Part shown: positions 25,960 to 34,109 of the stretch, in pieces
How positions within the stretch are numbered: the first letter of the stretch is position 1
Layout: every line of letters begins with the position of its first letter
Source: SZUA-547 sp963669265
Lineage (GTDB): Bacteria; Pseudomonadota; Alphaproteobacteria; Rhodobacterales; Rhodobacteraceae
NCBI GenBank assembly: GCA_963669265.1
Contig: OY769916.1
Span: 1,798,001 to 1,862,000 of the forward strand
Direction: 5' to 3'
DNA: 64,000 nt
The notes under the pieces: model-generated
What the model was told of the DNA's origin: nothing
The model's input: only the letters and a program-made list of their open reading frames with translations
Databases searched by the model: none
Position numbers and translations under genes: made by a program

Positions 25960-27594
25960 CTAAGCCTGCGCCGCCGTGAGAATTCGGGCGGCGAACGCGC
26001 CCTTCCCCTTCAACATAAGATCATCGCGACGCTCGGTTTCAAACACCTGGCTGAGCAGCAGGGCCGTTTCTTCGGAGATTTGAACGCGGTTCGGCGGGCA
26101 GGTCGCCTCCAGACGGCTCGCGACGTTCACGGTGTCGCCCCAAACGTCATAAAGGAAGCGATGGGTGCCGATGATTCCGGCCACGACCGGGCCGGAATGT
26201 ATCCCGACGCGAATGTCGAACGGCGTCACAGCGGTTCGGTTTACGCGCTCGACGATCTCCACCATCCCAATACCCATGCGGGCGATTGCCTCTGCGTGGT
26301 CCGCGCGCGGTTCGGGTACTCCGGCGACGACCATGTACGCGTCCCCGATCATCTTGACCTTTTCGACCCCGAGCTCTTGAGCCAGCGCATCGAATTCCGA
26401 GAACAGCGCGTTAAGCGATGTGACCAGATCCGCAGGAGACAACTTCGTCGAAATCTCCGTGAAACCGACGAGATCGGAGAACAACACCGACGCCTCGTCA
26501 AAGCGATCGGCGATGAGGGTTTCTCCGTCATTCAGGCGCGTTATGATTTTTTGCGGCAGAACGCTCAGCAAGAGCCGCTCAAACTTTTCCTTTTCCGCCT
26601 CAATGCGATCAAGGTAACTCCGCTCGCGCAGGCGCCACTGTTTCTTCTCCAGACTGGCGTTTATCCGGGCTCGCAGGAGCGTCGGATCAAATGGCTTCGA
26701 CAAGTAATCCTCGGCGCCCGCCTCGATACACCGAACCACGCTGTCGATCTCATCCAGAGCCGATATCATGATCACCGGAATGCGGCGCAGCGCCGGGTCG
26801 GATTTGAGGCGCGATAGGACCTCGTATCCATTCATCTCCGGCATCATCAGGTCCAGAAGGACGAGGTCGAATTCCTTGCGCCTCAACAGCTCCAAAGCCT
26901 TTTGTCCGCTTTCGACGGAGGTGACCGCGTGGCCATCCCGGCTCAGCCTGCGCGACAAAACCGAGCGATTGCTCTCCAGATCATCAACGATGAGAATGAC
27001 GCCGGCGGCGGCGGCACTAGCGCCGGCGACGTCATCCGGCCTCAAGCTGGTCGCGAGGTTGGCGAACATCGCGCGCGCGGCATCTCCGGACGCGTTCGGC
27101 GCCGCGGCCTCCTTTGTCGGCGCGTCAGGAACATGGTCGCGGAAACCAGCGAAGGTTTCGATCCGCCGTAAGAGCTGGTCCGCGTTCTGCAACATCGCCG
27201 TCAGGTCGGCACGCAGCCGTTCCGCGTCAAAGGCCGTGAGGTCCTCGAGCAGCATTTCGCCATAGCCCTTGATCGCGTTGATCGGCGTGCGCAGATCATG
27301 TCGCAGCAATTTGATCGCATGCGCGTCATCGCCGCGCTCGCGCATCGCGCCATCCGCCTCCTGATGATAGAGCTGATCAGCGATCTGGTGAAGATCCCCC
27401 GCCGCTTTCAGGATGCGGTCAAGATCCGGCAACAACGCACCGGGTCCGCTCTCCACGACATCTTCGCGAAGCATCTCACCGTAACCGATGATCGCCGAGA
27501 CCGGCGCCACCAACTCCTGCCGCAGGTTGGAGAGCTGCGCCCGCCGCTCAAACAGCCGATCCGGGCCACGCGGGTTCTCAGGGTCAGAGGTCAT
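25960..27594 (-). CDS. Response-regulator adenylate cyclase with tandem HisKA-like segments
   Basis: The 544-residue cytoplasmic protein has two HisKA-like helical segments, then a receiver domain (about 198-315, phospho-Asp248 in LLDLMMP), then a class III nucleotidyl cyclase domain (about 365-540). The second HisKA segment keeps the His (LLRHDLRTP, His99), whereas the first has Gln at that place (LRQELVAP). No HATPase domain is present. The cyclase has metal Asp374 (FSDLVGFT) and Asp418 (GDAY). Its purine-selecting residues are Lys414 and the Asp of YDVWGD, which fit ATP rather than GTP, so cAMP is the expected product. The start overlaps the hybrid kinase stop as ATGA, so the kinase is the likely phosphodonor. 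Confidence 0.92.
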   Translation of the reverse strand: MTSDPENPRGPDRLFERRAQLSNLRQELVAPVSAIIGYGEMLREDVVESGPGALLPDLDRILKAAGDLHQIADQLYHQEADGAMRERGDDAHAIKLLRHDLRTPINAIKGYGEMLLEDLTAFDAERLRADLTAMLQNADQLLRRIETFAGFRDHVPDAPTKEAAAPNASGDAARAMFANLATSLRPDDVAGASAAAAGVILIVDDLESNRSVLSRRLSRDGHAVTSVESGQKALELLRRKEFDLVLLDLMMPEMNGYEVLSRLKSDPALRRIPVIMISALDEIDSVVRCIEAGAEDYLSKPFDPTLLRARINASLEKKQWRLRERSYLDRIEAEKEKFERLLLSVLPQKIITRLNDGETLIADRFDEASVLFSDLVGFTEISTKLSPADLVTSLNALFSEFDALAQELGVEKVKMIGDAYMVVAGVPEPRADHAEAIARMGIGMVEIVERVNRTAVTPFDIRVGIHSGPVVAGIIGTHRFLYDVWGDTVNVASRLEATCPPNRVQISEETALLLSQVFETERRDDLMLKGKGAFAARILTAAQA

Positions 27595-30500
27595 GGCGCG
27601 TCGGCCGCATCGCGCCGGCGATCCAGCGCCGACTGGAGGGTCGTTTCAAGCTCGGCGAGAACCGCCTCCAGTTCTCCGCCGCCTTTCTCGACCAAAAGTT
27701 CGACGGACCCGCGTATCAGATCGTGATCGCTTTCGGTCAGCGCCTTCGCCGTCACCACAATGATCGGAATGCTCCGCCACTTTTCGTCGGCGCGGATGCG
27801 GGATAGGAACTCAAACCCGTCCATATTCGGCATCATCAGGTCCAAAAGAACGATGTCGGGCGTTGATCTTTCAAGCGCTTCTATTCCTGCAAGCCCGTCC
27901 TCCGCTTCAATGGTCGTCCAGCCCTCCTTCATCAGGATCCGCCGGATCATCTCACGCGCGTCGGGTTCATCATCGATGATGAGCACTTCGCCAAGCTGGC
28001 CCGTCGGGCAGTGGCGCGACAGCACGGATCTTAAGCGATCGCCATCCACCGGCTTGCTCAGATAATCGTCGGCGCCAAGAGAATAACCGAGTTTGCGATC
28101 CTCCAGTAAGCTGATGATAATGACCGGGATGTCCGAGAGGCTGTCGTCCCCCTTCAACGCCGCGAGCACGCTCCAACCGTCCATGCCGGGCATGAGAATA
28201 TCGAGCGTGATCGCATCGGGTCGAATCTGCCTTGCCCGCATCAGGCCGGTTTCGCCGTCAGACGCGGTCTCGACGCAAAACCCGCGCTTGCTGAGGCGTC
28301 GGCGCATCATATCGAGCACGTTGGGGTCGTCATCTATCACCAGCACCACACACTCATCTGAGGCGCCGCCGTGATCGGGCTCAACGCTTTTCGCCTTCGG
28401 TTCGGCGGTGACGGCGCCCGCTTCGGAGTTCGCCGGCAACGTCACCGTGAAAGTCGAACCGAGACCGGGATTGCTCGCGCATTGAATGCCGCCGCCCAGA
28501 AGCTCGCAGAACGTCTTGGTGATCGTCAGTCCGAGGCCCGTGCCGCCATAGTTTCGCGTCGTTGAACTGTCGGCCTGGGTGAAGGCGTCGAACACTTTGT
28601 CGACCTCTTCGGCGCTCATCCCAATGCCGTCATCAACGACGTCGATGACAATTTCATCGCCGCTCAAAGAGGGGGCGCGGCGCGCATTAATGGTGATCGC
28701 GCCATTCTCGGTGAACTTGCAGGCGTTGCTCAGCAAGTTAAACAGCACCTGACGGATGCGGGTGAGGTCGCTGCGCATCGCGCCAAGATCGTCTGAGAAA
28801 GCGAACTCGATCGTGTTGGCGTTCTGCTCCACAAGCGGTTGAACGGTGTGGGCGACTTCTTCGATCACCGCATGCAGGTCAAAATCCTCATAATAGAGAT
28901 CGACCTTGCCCGCCTCGATTTTTGACAGATCGAGGATGTCATTGATCAGTTCGAGAAGATGCTTGCCTGCCGTCCGGATCTTTTGAAGGTCCGGCAGGTA
29001 CATGTCATGTCCGTGGTCTTCCGCCTCCTCCAGCAGAAGCTCGCTGTACCCGATGGTGGCGTTGAGGGGCGTGCGAAGCTCATGGCTCATATTGGCCAGG
29101 AAATCCGATTTGGCCTGGCTCGCTTCGATTGCGCTCTCATGCGCCGCCGCGAGTTCCGCTTCGTGGAGCTTGAGGTCGGTGATGTCGGAATACGTCGCGA
29201 CCGTGCCGCCGTCGCTGGTCGCGCGTTCATTGATATGTATCCAGTAGCCGGAGCTTCGCTGCTGCGTGTGAGGACCTGTGGGATTCCGGTGACGGTCCAG
29301 CCGCTTTGCGATCCAGGCCTCCGGGTGATCGCCGACTTCATCGATCAGGCCGCGCGCGACCGCTGACCGCAGGATCGTTTCAAACGTCTCTCCGACGCAG
29401 ACGAGCCGCTGCATGCCCGGATAAAGAAGATCCTTGTATCGCTGATTGCAGAGCACGAGCCGGTCGTCCGGGTCGAACAGCGCAAACCCCTCTGACACGC
29501 TTTCAATGGCGTCGACCAGAGTCTGATGCATAGCCGCGACGCGCGCCTGGCTGGCTCTCAATGCGTCTTCAGCGCGCCGCCGCTCGACAACACGCCCGAC
29601 CTGGGTGCCGATATGGTTAAGGATATCCAGCGTATCGGCCGACGGCGGATCAACCTCCGCCGAAAAGAACTCAAGCAACGCGACGATCTCGCCTTCGAGC
29701 CTCACAGGACAGCCTATGACGCTGCGAACGCCAGCGGCGGCCGCCTCCGCGGCGCGGCGTCGCTTCGCGTTTCCGCCCGGCCCGCGCCGCCAAACGGTTT
29801 CTCCTGATTTGAGCACCCCTGGCGGCGCGCCAAACACGGACCCAAATACGGCGCCGGTCGTCGCTTTGCGCAACGGCTCGAGATCCTTGGCGCGCTTTGA
29901 ACCCCAGATGCCCGTGGCGCGCAGTTCGCCGCCGCTCTCGTCGCGCAGGAAGGCGTGACCGCACAACCAACCGCCATAGGCGCACACCTCGTCGATGCAG
30001 GACACCAACACTTCATCGACCGTCTTGGCCTCGTTTGCGGCGATGACGACATTTTGCAACAGATGGACCGACGCGGTGCGCTCCCGGACGCGTTCCTCAA
30101 GATGGGTGTTGGCGTCGATCAGTTCGCGCTTGGCGCGCTTCTCGGCGCTGATGTCCCTGCCATAGACGTTTAGATACGTCTCTCCAGGCACCGGCGTCAC
30201 CGCGAGCGCCACCTCGGACTCTCCGGTGTCGAATTCCAGGGTCTCTCTGACCTGCCGCCGATAGACGCGCCGCGCCGTCCGCGCCAGCTCGTCATAGGCT
30301 TTGACCTCGCCCGAGCCGATGAGCAGGCCCGTCGCACGCCGCGCCGGCTCGTTCGCATAAAGGACAGCCCCATACCGATCCAGCCGGAGAACAGGGCTGG
30401 GATTCTCTGAGGGAAACTTTGCGAGCGACGCGATTTCGGCTGCGGACGTGCGTTCTTCGGTCACGTCGCGACCATAGAGGTTCAAATAGCGCTCGCCGGC

Positions 30501-30794
30501 GATAGGCGCGATGACAACGCTGTAGGTACGGTCCCGCGCGCTAAAAGGAGCGACGGCGCTTTGATCTCGCGCTTTCGCTTCCACGACGAACCCAGACAGC
30601 CGCTTGGACAGTTTGTTCTTTCTGCGGCCAACGACGAGGCCAGAGACGTCGAGCGCCGCCGGATTCGCGTAGAGAATATCGCCGTTGACCGTGACTCTTA
30701 GAATTGGGTTCGGATTTTCAGAGGGGAATTTCGCCAGCGCGCGAATCTGCTCGATGATCCGGTCCACGCTGTTGTCGCGTTTGTCTGGTGCCAC
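27591..30794 (-). CDS. Hybrid sensor histidine kinase PAS-PAS-GAF-PAS-HisKA-HATPase-REC-REC
   Basis: The 1067-residue protein has no membrane segment, so it is probably a cytoplasmic sensor. Two closely similar PAS units (about 20-115 and 122-215) both begin AKFPSENP. A GAF domain (about 250-405) and a third PAS (about 425-540, with CNQRYKDLLYPG) follow. The HisKA site is His571 (MSHELRTPLN). The HATPase domain has the N box NLLSNACKFTENG and G boxes DDGIGM and GTGLGL. Two receivers have phospho-Asp865 and Asp985. It starts at 30794 and is co-transcribed with the cyclase gene through an ATGA overlap. The signal is unknown; the GAF and PAS domains suggest a small-molecule or redox ligand. Confidence 0.94.
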   Translation of the reverse strand: MAPDKRDNSVDRIIEQIRALAKFPSENPNPILRVTVNGDILYANPAALDVSGLVVGRRKNKLSKRLSGFVVEAKARDQSAVAPFSARDRTYSVVIAPIAGERYLNLYGRDVTEERTSAAEIASLAKFPSENPSPVLRLDRYGAVLYANEPARRATGLLIGSGEVKAYDELARTARRVYRRQVRETLEFDTGESEVALAVTPVPGETYLNVYGRDISAEKRAKRELIDANTHLEERVRERTASVHLLQNVVIAANEAKTVDEVLVSCIDEVCAYGGWLCGHAFLRDESGGELRATGIWGSKRAKDLEPLRKATTGAVFGSVFGAPPGVLKSGETVWRRGPGGNAKRRRAAEAAAAGVRSVIGCPVRLEGEIVALLEFFSAEVDPPSADTLDILNHIGTQVGRVVERRRAEDALRASQARVAAMHQTLVDAIESVSEGFALFDPDDRLVLCNQRYKDLLYPGMQRLVCVGETFETILRSAVARGLIDEVGDHPEAWIAKRLDRHRNPTGPHTQQRSSGYWIHINERATSDGGTVATYSDITDLKLHEAELAAAHESAIEASQAKSDFLANMSHELRTPLNATIGYSELLLEEAEDHGHDMYLPDLQKIRTAGKHLLELINDILDLSKIEAGKVDLYYEDFDLHAVIEEVAHTVQPLVEQNANTIEFAFSDDLGAMRSDLTRIRQVLFNLLSNACKFTENGAITINARRAPSLSGDEIVIDVVDDGIGMSAEEVDKVFDAFTQADSSTTRNYGGTGLGLTITKTFCELLGGGIQCASNPGLGSTFTVTLPANSEAGAVTAEPKAKSVEPDHGGASDECVVLVIDDDPNVLDMMRRRLSKRGFCVETASDGETGLMRARQIRPDAITLDILMPGMDGWSVLAALKGDDSLSDIPVIIISLLEDRKLGYSLGADDYLSKPVDGDRLRSVLSRHCPTGQLGEVLIIDDEPDAREMIRRILMKEGWTTIEAEDGLAGIEALERSTPDIVLLDLMMPNMDGFEFLSRIRADEKWRSIPIIVVTAKALTESDHDLIRGSVELLVEKGGGELEAVLAELETTLQSALDRRRDAADAP

Positions 30795-31061
30795 GTTCGC
30801 GCCTTCCTCCTCGTGCTCGGACTAACCATTTTGGACAGATCGCGTCGAAACTACGAGTCTCCGCCGCATCCGAACAGATGAAAGGGGTCAACCTTGTCAA
30901 AGTATCTGTGTCGCGTGGTCTGAGCAAACGGACCAATGAAGAGCGACCCGATCGATCGCCTCGAAGGCCCCAATGCACGTGCTGTTACGTCCGCAGCGGC
31001 CAGTTTCCAGATTCCGGCGTTGACTTCCACACTTCGCTGAAGGGCGCGTCGCAAGATATGC

Positions 31062-31229
31062 ATGTCAAGCGATGATCTGAGCGAGACTATAACGATGGCG
31101 GCGCATGGCGTGATCGCAACCCTGCTCGGACTGTTGATCGCCGCGCATGTCGCCGCGGGGCTCTATCACCAGTTCATTCGCAAGGACGGATTGTTCGGGC
31201 GCATGTGGTTCGGTGACCGCAATGCGTAA
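31062..31229 (+). pseudogene. Short cytochrome b561-like C-terminal fragment
   Basis: A 55-codon frame (ATG 31062, or 31095 for 44 codons) encodes one membrane helix followed by HQFIRKDGLFGRMWFGDR. The pattern HVAAGLYHQFIRKDG is the last haem-ligating helix and tail of the cytochrome b561 family (normally about 180 residues, four helices). Nothing upstream, from 30795 to 31061, encodes the first three helices, so this looks like a truncated remnant. The end overlaps the next gene by 8 bp, so it may still be translated as part of the unit. A genuine small membrane protein cannot be excluded. Confidence 0.55.
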
Positions 31230-31695
31230 GCTGGTCGAATTCGTCAACGAGATCGCCGGTATTCTCTATGTCGGCGGCATCGCCTCGCATATCGTGATTG
31301 GCGCGGTCGTCGGAACGCCGGACGCCGAGACCGCGTACACCGTCTACACCTACAAGGAGCTCAGCGCCTACATCCTGATCCTGCCGGGTCTGGCGTTGAA
31401 GATCCTCTGCGATTTGATCCTGTACTTCTATTTCCGCGAACGGGGAAACTGGATGAAAGTGAAGGCCGTTCTGATGGCCTTCCTGACGGTGAACGCTTTT
31501 GTATTCCTTGTTCCGATGATGCCGGAATTGCGGGCCATGGCTCAGGCGGCCATCCCGACCGGCGATCTTTCCGCGTTTCACGCGCTGGAGGGACGAGAAG
31601 CCTTGGTGGGAATGTCCAACGCCATACCCCTGCTGCTGGAGCTTATCCTTGGCCGGTTCAAGCCAAGGCTCTTCGCGGAGCGAAGGGTTGGCTAG
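31222..31695 (+). CDS. Four-helix integral membrane protein, unknown function
   Basis: The 157-residue product starts at the ATG at 31222 (MRKLVEFVNEIAGILYVGG), inside the end of the b561-like fragment. The longer frame beginning at 31147 only reuses fragment sequence. It has about four hydrophobic segments: IAGILYVGGIASHIVIGAVVG, AYILILPGLALKILCDLILYF, KAVLMAFLTVNAFVFLVPMM and GMSNAIPLLLELILG. I do not recognise a named family with certainty. Pairing with a b561 fragment suggests a link to membrane electron transfer, but this is only context. Confidence 0.75.
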   Translation: MRKLVEFVNEIAGILYVGGIASHIVIGAVVGTPDAETAYTVYTYKELSAYILILPGLALKILCDLILYFYFRERGNWMKVKAVLMAFLTVNAFVFLVPMMPELRAMAQAAIPTGDLSAFHALEGREALVGMSNAIPLLLELILGRFKPRLFAERRVG

Positions 31696-32297
31696 GGGGC
31701 GGTGCGATCATTAATTGCGGTAGGCGCACGTGTCTTCTGTGGGTTGATTGCTAATATTGGACCACATTGATTCTGCTGTTCTGACGCGCTTGGCAGCCCG
31801 TATGGTGATAAGCGCTGTTGCATCGTTCCTACGCTGTTTTTCTCAGTCGCTTGCTTCCACTGTGCTTCAATGGGTGGACAAGGGCACGGAGCGGGAACTC
31901 CTGTATAGAGCTTAGCCTTCTGGCATTTGTGTAGAAGTTCGGTTGTGGGGGCTCGCGGCCAGCTTTATTGAACACGTCCAGTCCTTTGCGCATTATTGGT
32001 TTGATGGGGCCCGACGTCTCCCCCGCTGACGCCACAAGTGAGTTTTCCAGCAAACAAATCCTTCGAGCCAATCGAGCGTTTCAAAGAGACCCGCCGAAAG
32101 GTGGCGTCGCGCGATTAGCCACCGCAAGGATGAAAGTGCTGAGTCATTTCGAACGGCTACACATCTTGGGCGCAGGAACTGGGCTGGGCATCCATCGGTA
32201 AGAATGCGCTAATATTCTGAGTTAATCCATATTACTATCCCGCAGGAGGGGCGTGTGTCGCGCGGCTTGCGATCCGCGGCCAATGGAGGACCCGCGT
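31696..32297. other. Non-coding 600-bp gap before the second chaperone gene
   Basis: No gene with coding character could be supported here on either strand. Several short open frames overlap each other and have no ribosome sites. The promoter of the chaperone-effector pair should be in the AT-richer stretch around 32200-32245. Confidence 0.6.
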
Positions 32298-32765
32298 ATG
32301 AGCAACCTCGCCGTCGCCGAACAGCTTTTCGCCGAATTGGGCCCAATTCTGGACCCGCAATCGATCGTGCATTTCCCCGAAAGTTCAAGCTGGAGCATTT
32401 CGGTCGACGCGGACACCCAGGTCACCGCGGCGCTTGAGTCTGGGCAAAACACCTTGGTCTTCGCGCTGGATCTCGGACCGTTGCCGGAGGAGAATTTGAA
32501 GGAGGCGTATGAGCTTCTTCTGCGTTTCGGCTATATCTGGCAAACCAATGGCGGATTGTCCGCGGCCATAAACGCCGAGGGCCGAGGCGCCTTGATTTAC
32601 AAGCATCCGGTGACGGGTCTGGATGTGCAGCGACTACAGACGTTGCTGCGAAACTTGTCCGTTCATCGTCAGAAGTGGTCGAACCTTTTCAACTATATCT
32701 CTTCAAAGGGCGATGGCGGTCAGCTTGAGCTTCCAGAGACCCGGGATGGAAACCAGTTCGTCTGA
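32298..32765 (+). CDS. CesT-family type III secretion chaperone-like protein (second copy)
   Basis: The 155-residue protein follows the same pattern as the chaperone candidate at 7053-7514: N-terminal helix, strands around WSISVDADTQVTAAL, LVFALDLGPLP, a helix with LLLRFGYIWQTNGG, a strand pair, LDVQRLQTLLRNL and a final W-containing helix. Family members dimerise and bind the chaperone-binding region of a cognate effector. I chose the ATG at 32298 because GGAGGA lies 7 nt upstream; starts at 32253 and 32283 lack such a site. The next gene begins 27 bp after its stop, giving a chaperone-effector layout like the first pair. Confidence 0.72.
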   Translation: MSNLAVAEQLFAELGPILDPQSIVHFPESSSWSISVDADTQVTAALESGQNTLVFALDLGPLPEENLKEAYELLLRFGYIWQTNGGLSAAINAEGRGALIYKHPVTGLDVQRLQTLLRNLSVHRQKWSNLFNYISSKGDGGQLELPETRDGNQFV

Positions 32766-32792
32766 CGCTTTTACGCGCGGAAGGATACTGTG

Positions 32793-33956
32793 ATGGATTC
32801 GCTGAAGATCAATCAGCACACCGACATCAACGCGTTGCGGGAATTCGCGCTTGATAAGGACGCGCATTCGCTCGAACTGAAATCCGTCGACGGCAGCCTC
32901 ATTCTTTATAAGACCACGCGCCCGGAGGGCGCGGCGGCGACGCCGCAGAACGCGGCTCAGAACCAAGCGGCGGCGCGGGATGCGCTGGAAATACTTCTCG
33001 CCGCCAAACTTCCACCGTCGGAATTCAAGGATTTTGTCAGCGAGAACGATTTGTATGGAGGCGATATCGGCGCGCAACTCTTCGACGCGGTGGCGATCGC
33101 CACGTCCAAGGAGGGGGTCGCCGGCGACCAACAGGAGCCCGGCGGAACCGCGGCGCCGCAACTTCACGACGACACCGCGGACGACGTCGGCGCGATGTAT
33201 GATGATTTTGCGGCGTCCAACCTGAACTTCTCAATTAAATCCGAGCCTCAAGTCGGAGCCAATTCTACCCCGGCGATAGATGGTGCGGCGATCAACCAAC
33301 CCGGGGCCTCGGTCAGTTCGGACAAGGTGCTCGAGGCGATTTTTAACCAGGGCGACTTCATTGAGACCTTCGCGCGGAACGCCGATATCTATCTCGGTCC
33401 GGACTTCATGGCGGATGTCGACGAGCCCGGGAGCGACGCGCATAAGCTGCTATTGGAGGTCAGAGACGATGTCAGAGACATTCTGATCGACTACGCAGGC
33501 GGCAAACCGGAGGATGTAGCGAAGCTGTCCGCCGCGCAGATCAAGGACGCCACGGATTTCATCGTCCATATATCCGTTCGTCAGCAGAACCCGGATTGGG
33601 TCAACGTTTCGGCGGAAAATCAGGAAATCGAAGATGCGAACAGCAATGTCGCACTCACCGCGATTTACAACAAAGGCGAGTTCTATAAGACGTTTGAAAG
33701 CGCCGCCCGGGACGCTTTCGGGCCACTGCCTGCAAGTGATTTCTTCGAGCACGACACCACGGTCGGACGGACGCATCTGGCGGTGAGAGCGGCGGTCCAG
33801 GACGCGCTGCTCGAGTATGTCGGCGGCGATCCAAAGGATGTGGCGAAACTGCCCGCAGAACAAATCAAGGCGGCGACGAACTTTGTGATCAAGCAATACT
33901 TTGACGATCACCCCTTTGCCCAAATTGAAGGGTCGCCAGACCAGCAACACAACTGA
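32793..33956 (+). CDS. Putative secreted effector with an internal duplicated domain
   Basis: The 387-residue product has no signal peptide or membrane segment and no recognised catalytic motif. Residues 178-266 and 286-373 are two copies of one helical domain. Both have the order IFNQGDF/IYNKGEF, then GPDF or GPLP, then a helix ending ILIDYAGG or LLEYVGG. They then share a DVAKL block, an AQIKDAT or EQIKAAT helix and a final aromatic-rich helix. The N-terminal 150 residues are acidic and Ala/Gln-rich, as expected for a chaperone-binding and secretion region. The ATG at 32793 is used rather than the GTG at 32790, with AAGGA upstream. The effector role is inferred from the adjacent chaperone. 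Confidence 0.68.
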   Translation: MDSLKINQHTDINALREFALDKDAHSLELKSVDGSLILYKTTRPEGAAATPQNAAQNQAAARDALEILLAAKLPPSEFKDFVSENDLYGGDIGAQLFDAVAIATSKEGVAGDQQEPGGTAAPQLHDDTADDVGAMYDDFAASNLNFSIKSEPQVGANSTPAIDGAAINQPGASVSSDKVLEAIFNQGDFIETFARNADIYLGPDFMADVDEPGSDAHKLLLEVRDDVRDILIDYAGGKPEDVAKLSAAQIKDATDFIVHISVRQQNPDWVNVSAENQEIEDANSNVALTAIYNKGEFYKTFESAARDAFGPLPASDFFEHDTTVGRTHLAVRAAVQDALLEYVGGDPKDVAKLPAEQIKAATNFVIKQYFDDHPFAQIEGSPDQQHN

Positions 33957-34109
33957 GATGATCGGCTTCTCGGAACTAATCTAGATCGTTTGTTTTCCGC
34001 CGACTGCTAATGCGCCGAGCGGTCGTCGACCCACACACAGCGAAGGGCCGTTTCGAACCGAAGCGAGCGCGGTCGATTTTCAGCGAATGGCGACCGTGCA
34101 ACAACGCAG

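Noticed and set aside
25960..27594. Guanylate cyclase assignment
   Set aside because: Lys414 and the Asp in YDVWGD are the adenine-selecting residues; guanylate cyclases normally have Glu and Cys at these places.
31829..32071. An 80-codon minus-strand frame (VFNKAGREPPQPNF...)
   Set aside because: I could not link it to a transposase or any known protein, and there is no start context. Treated as non-coding.
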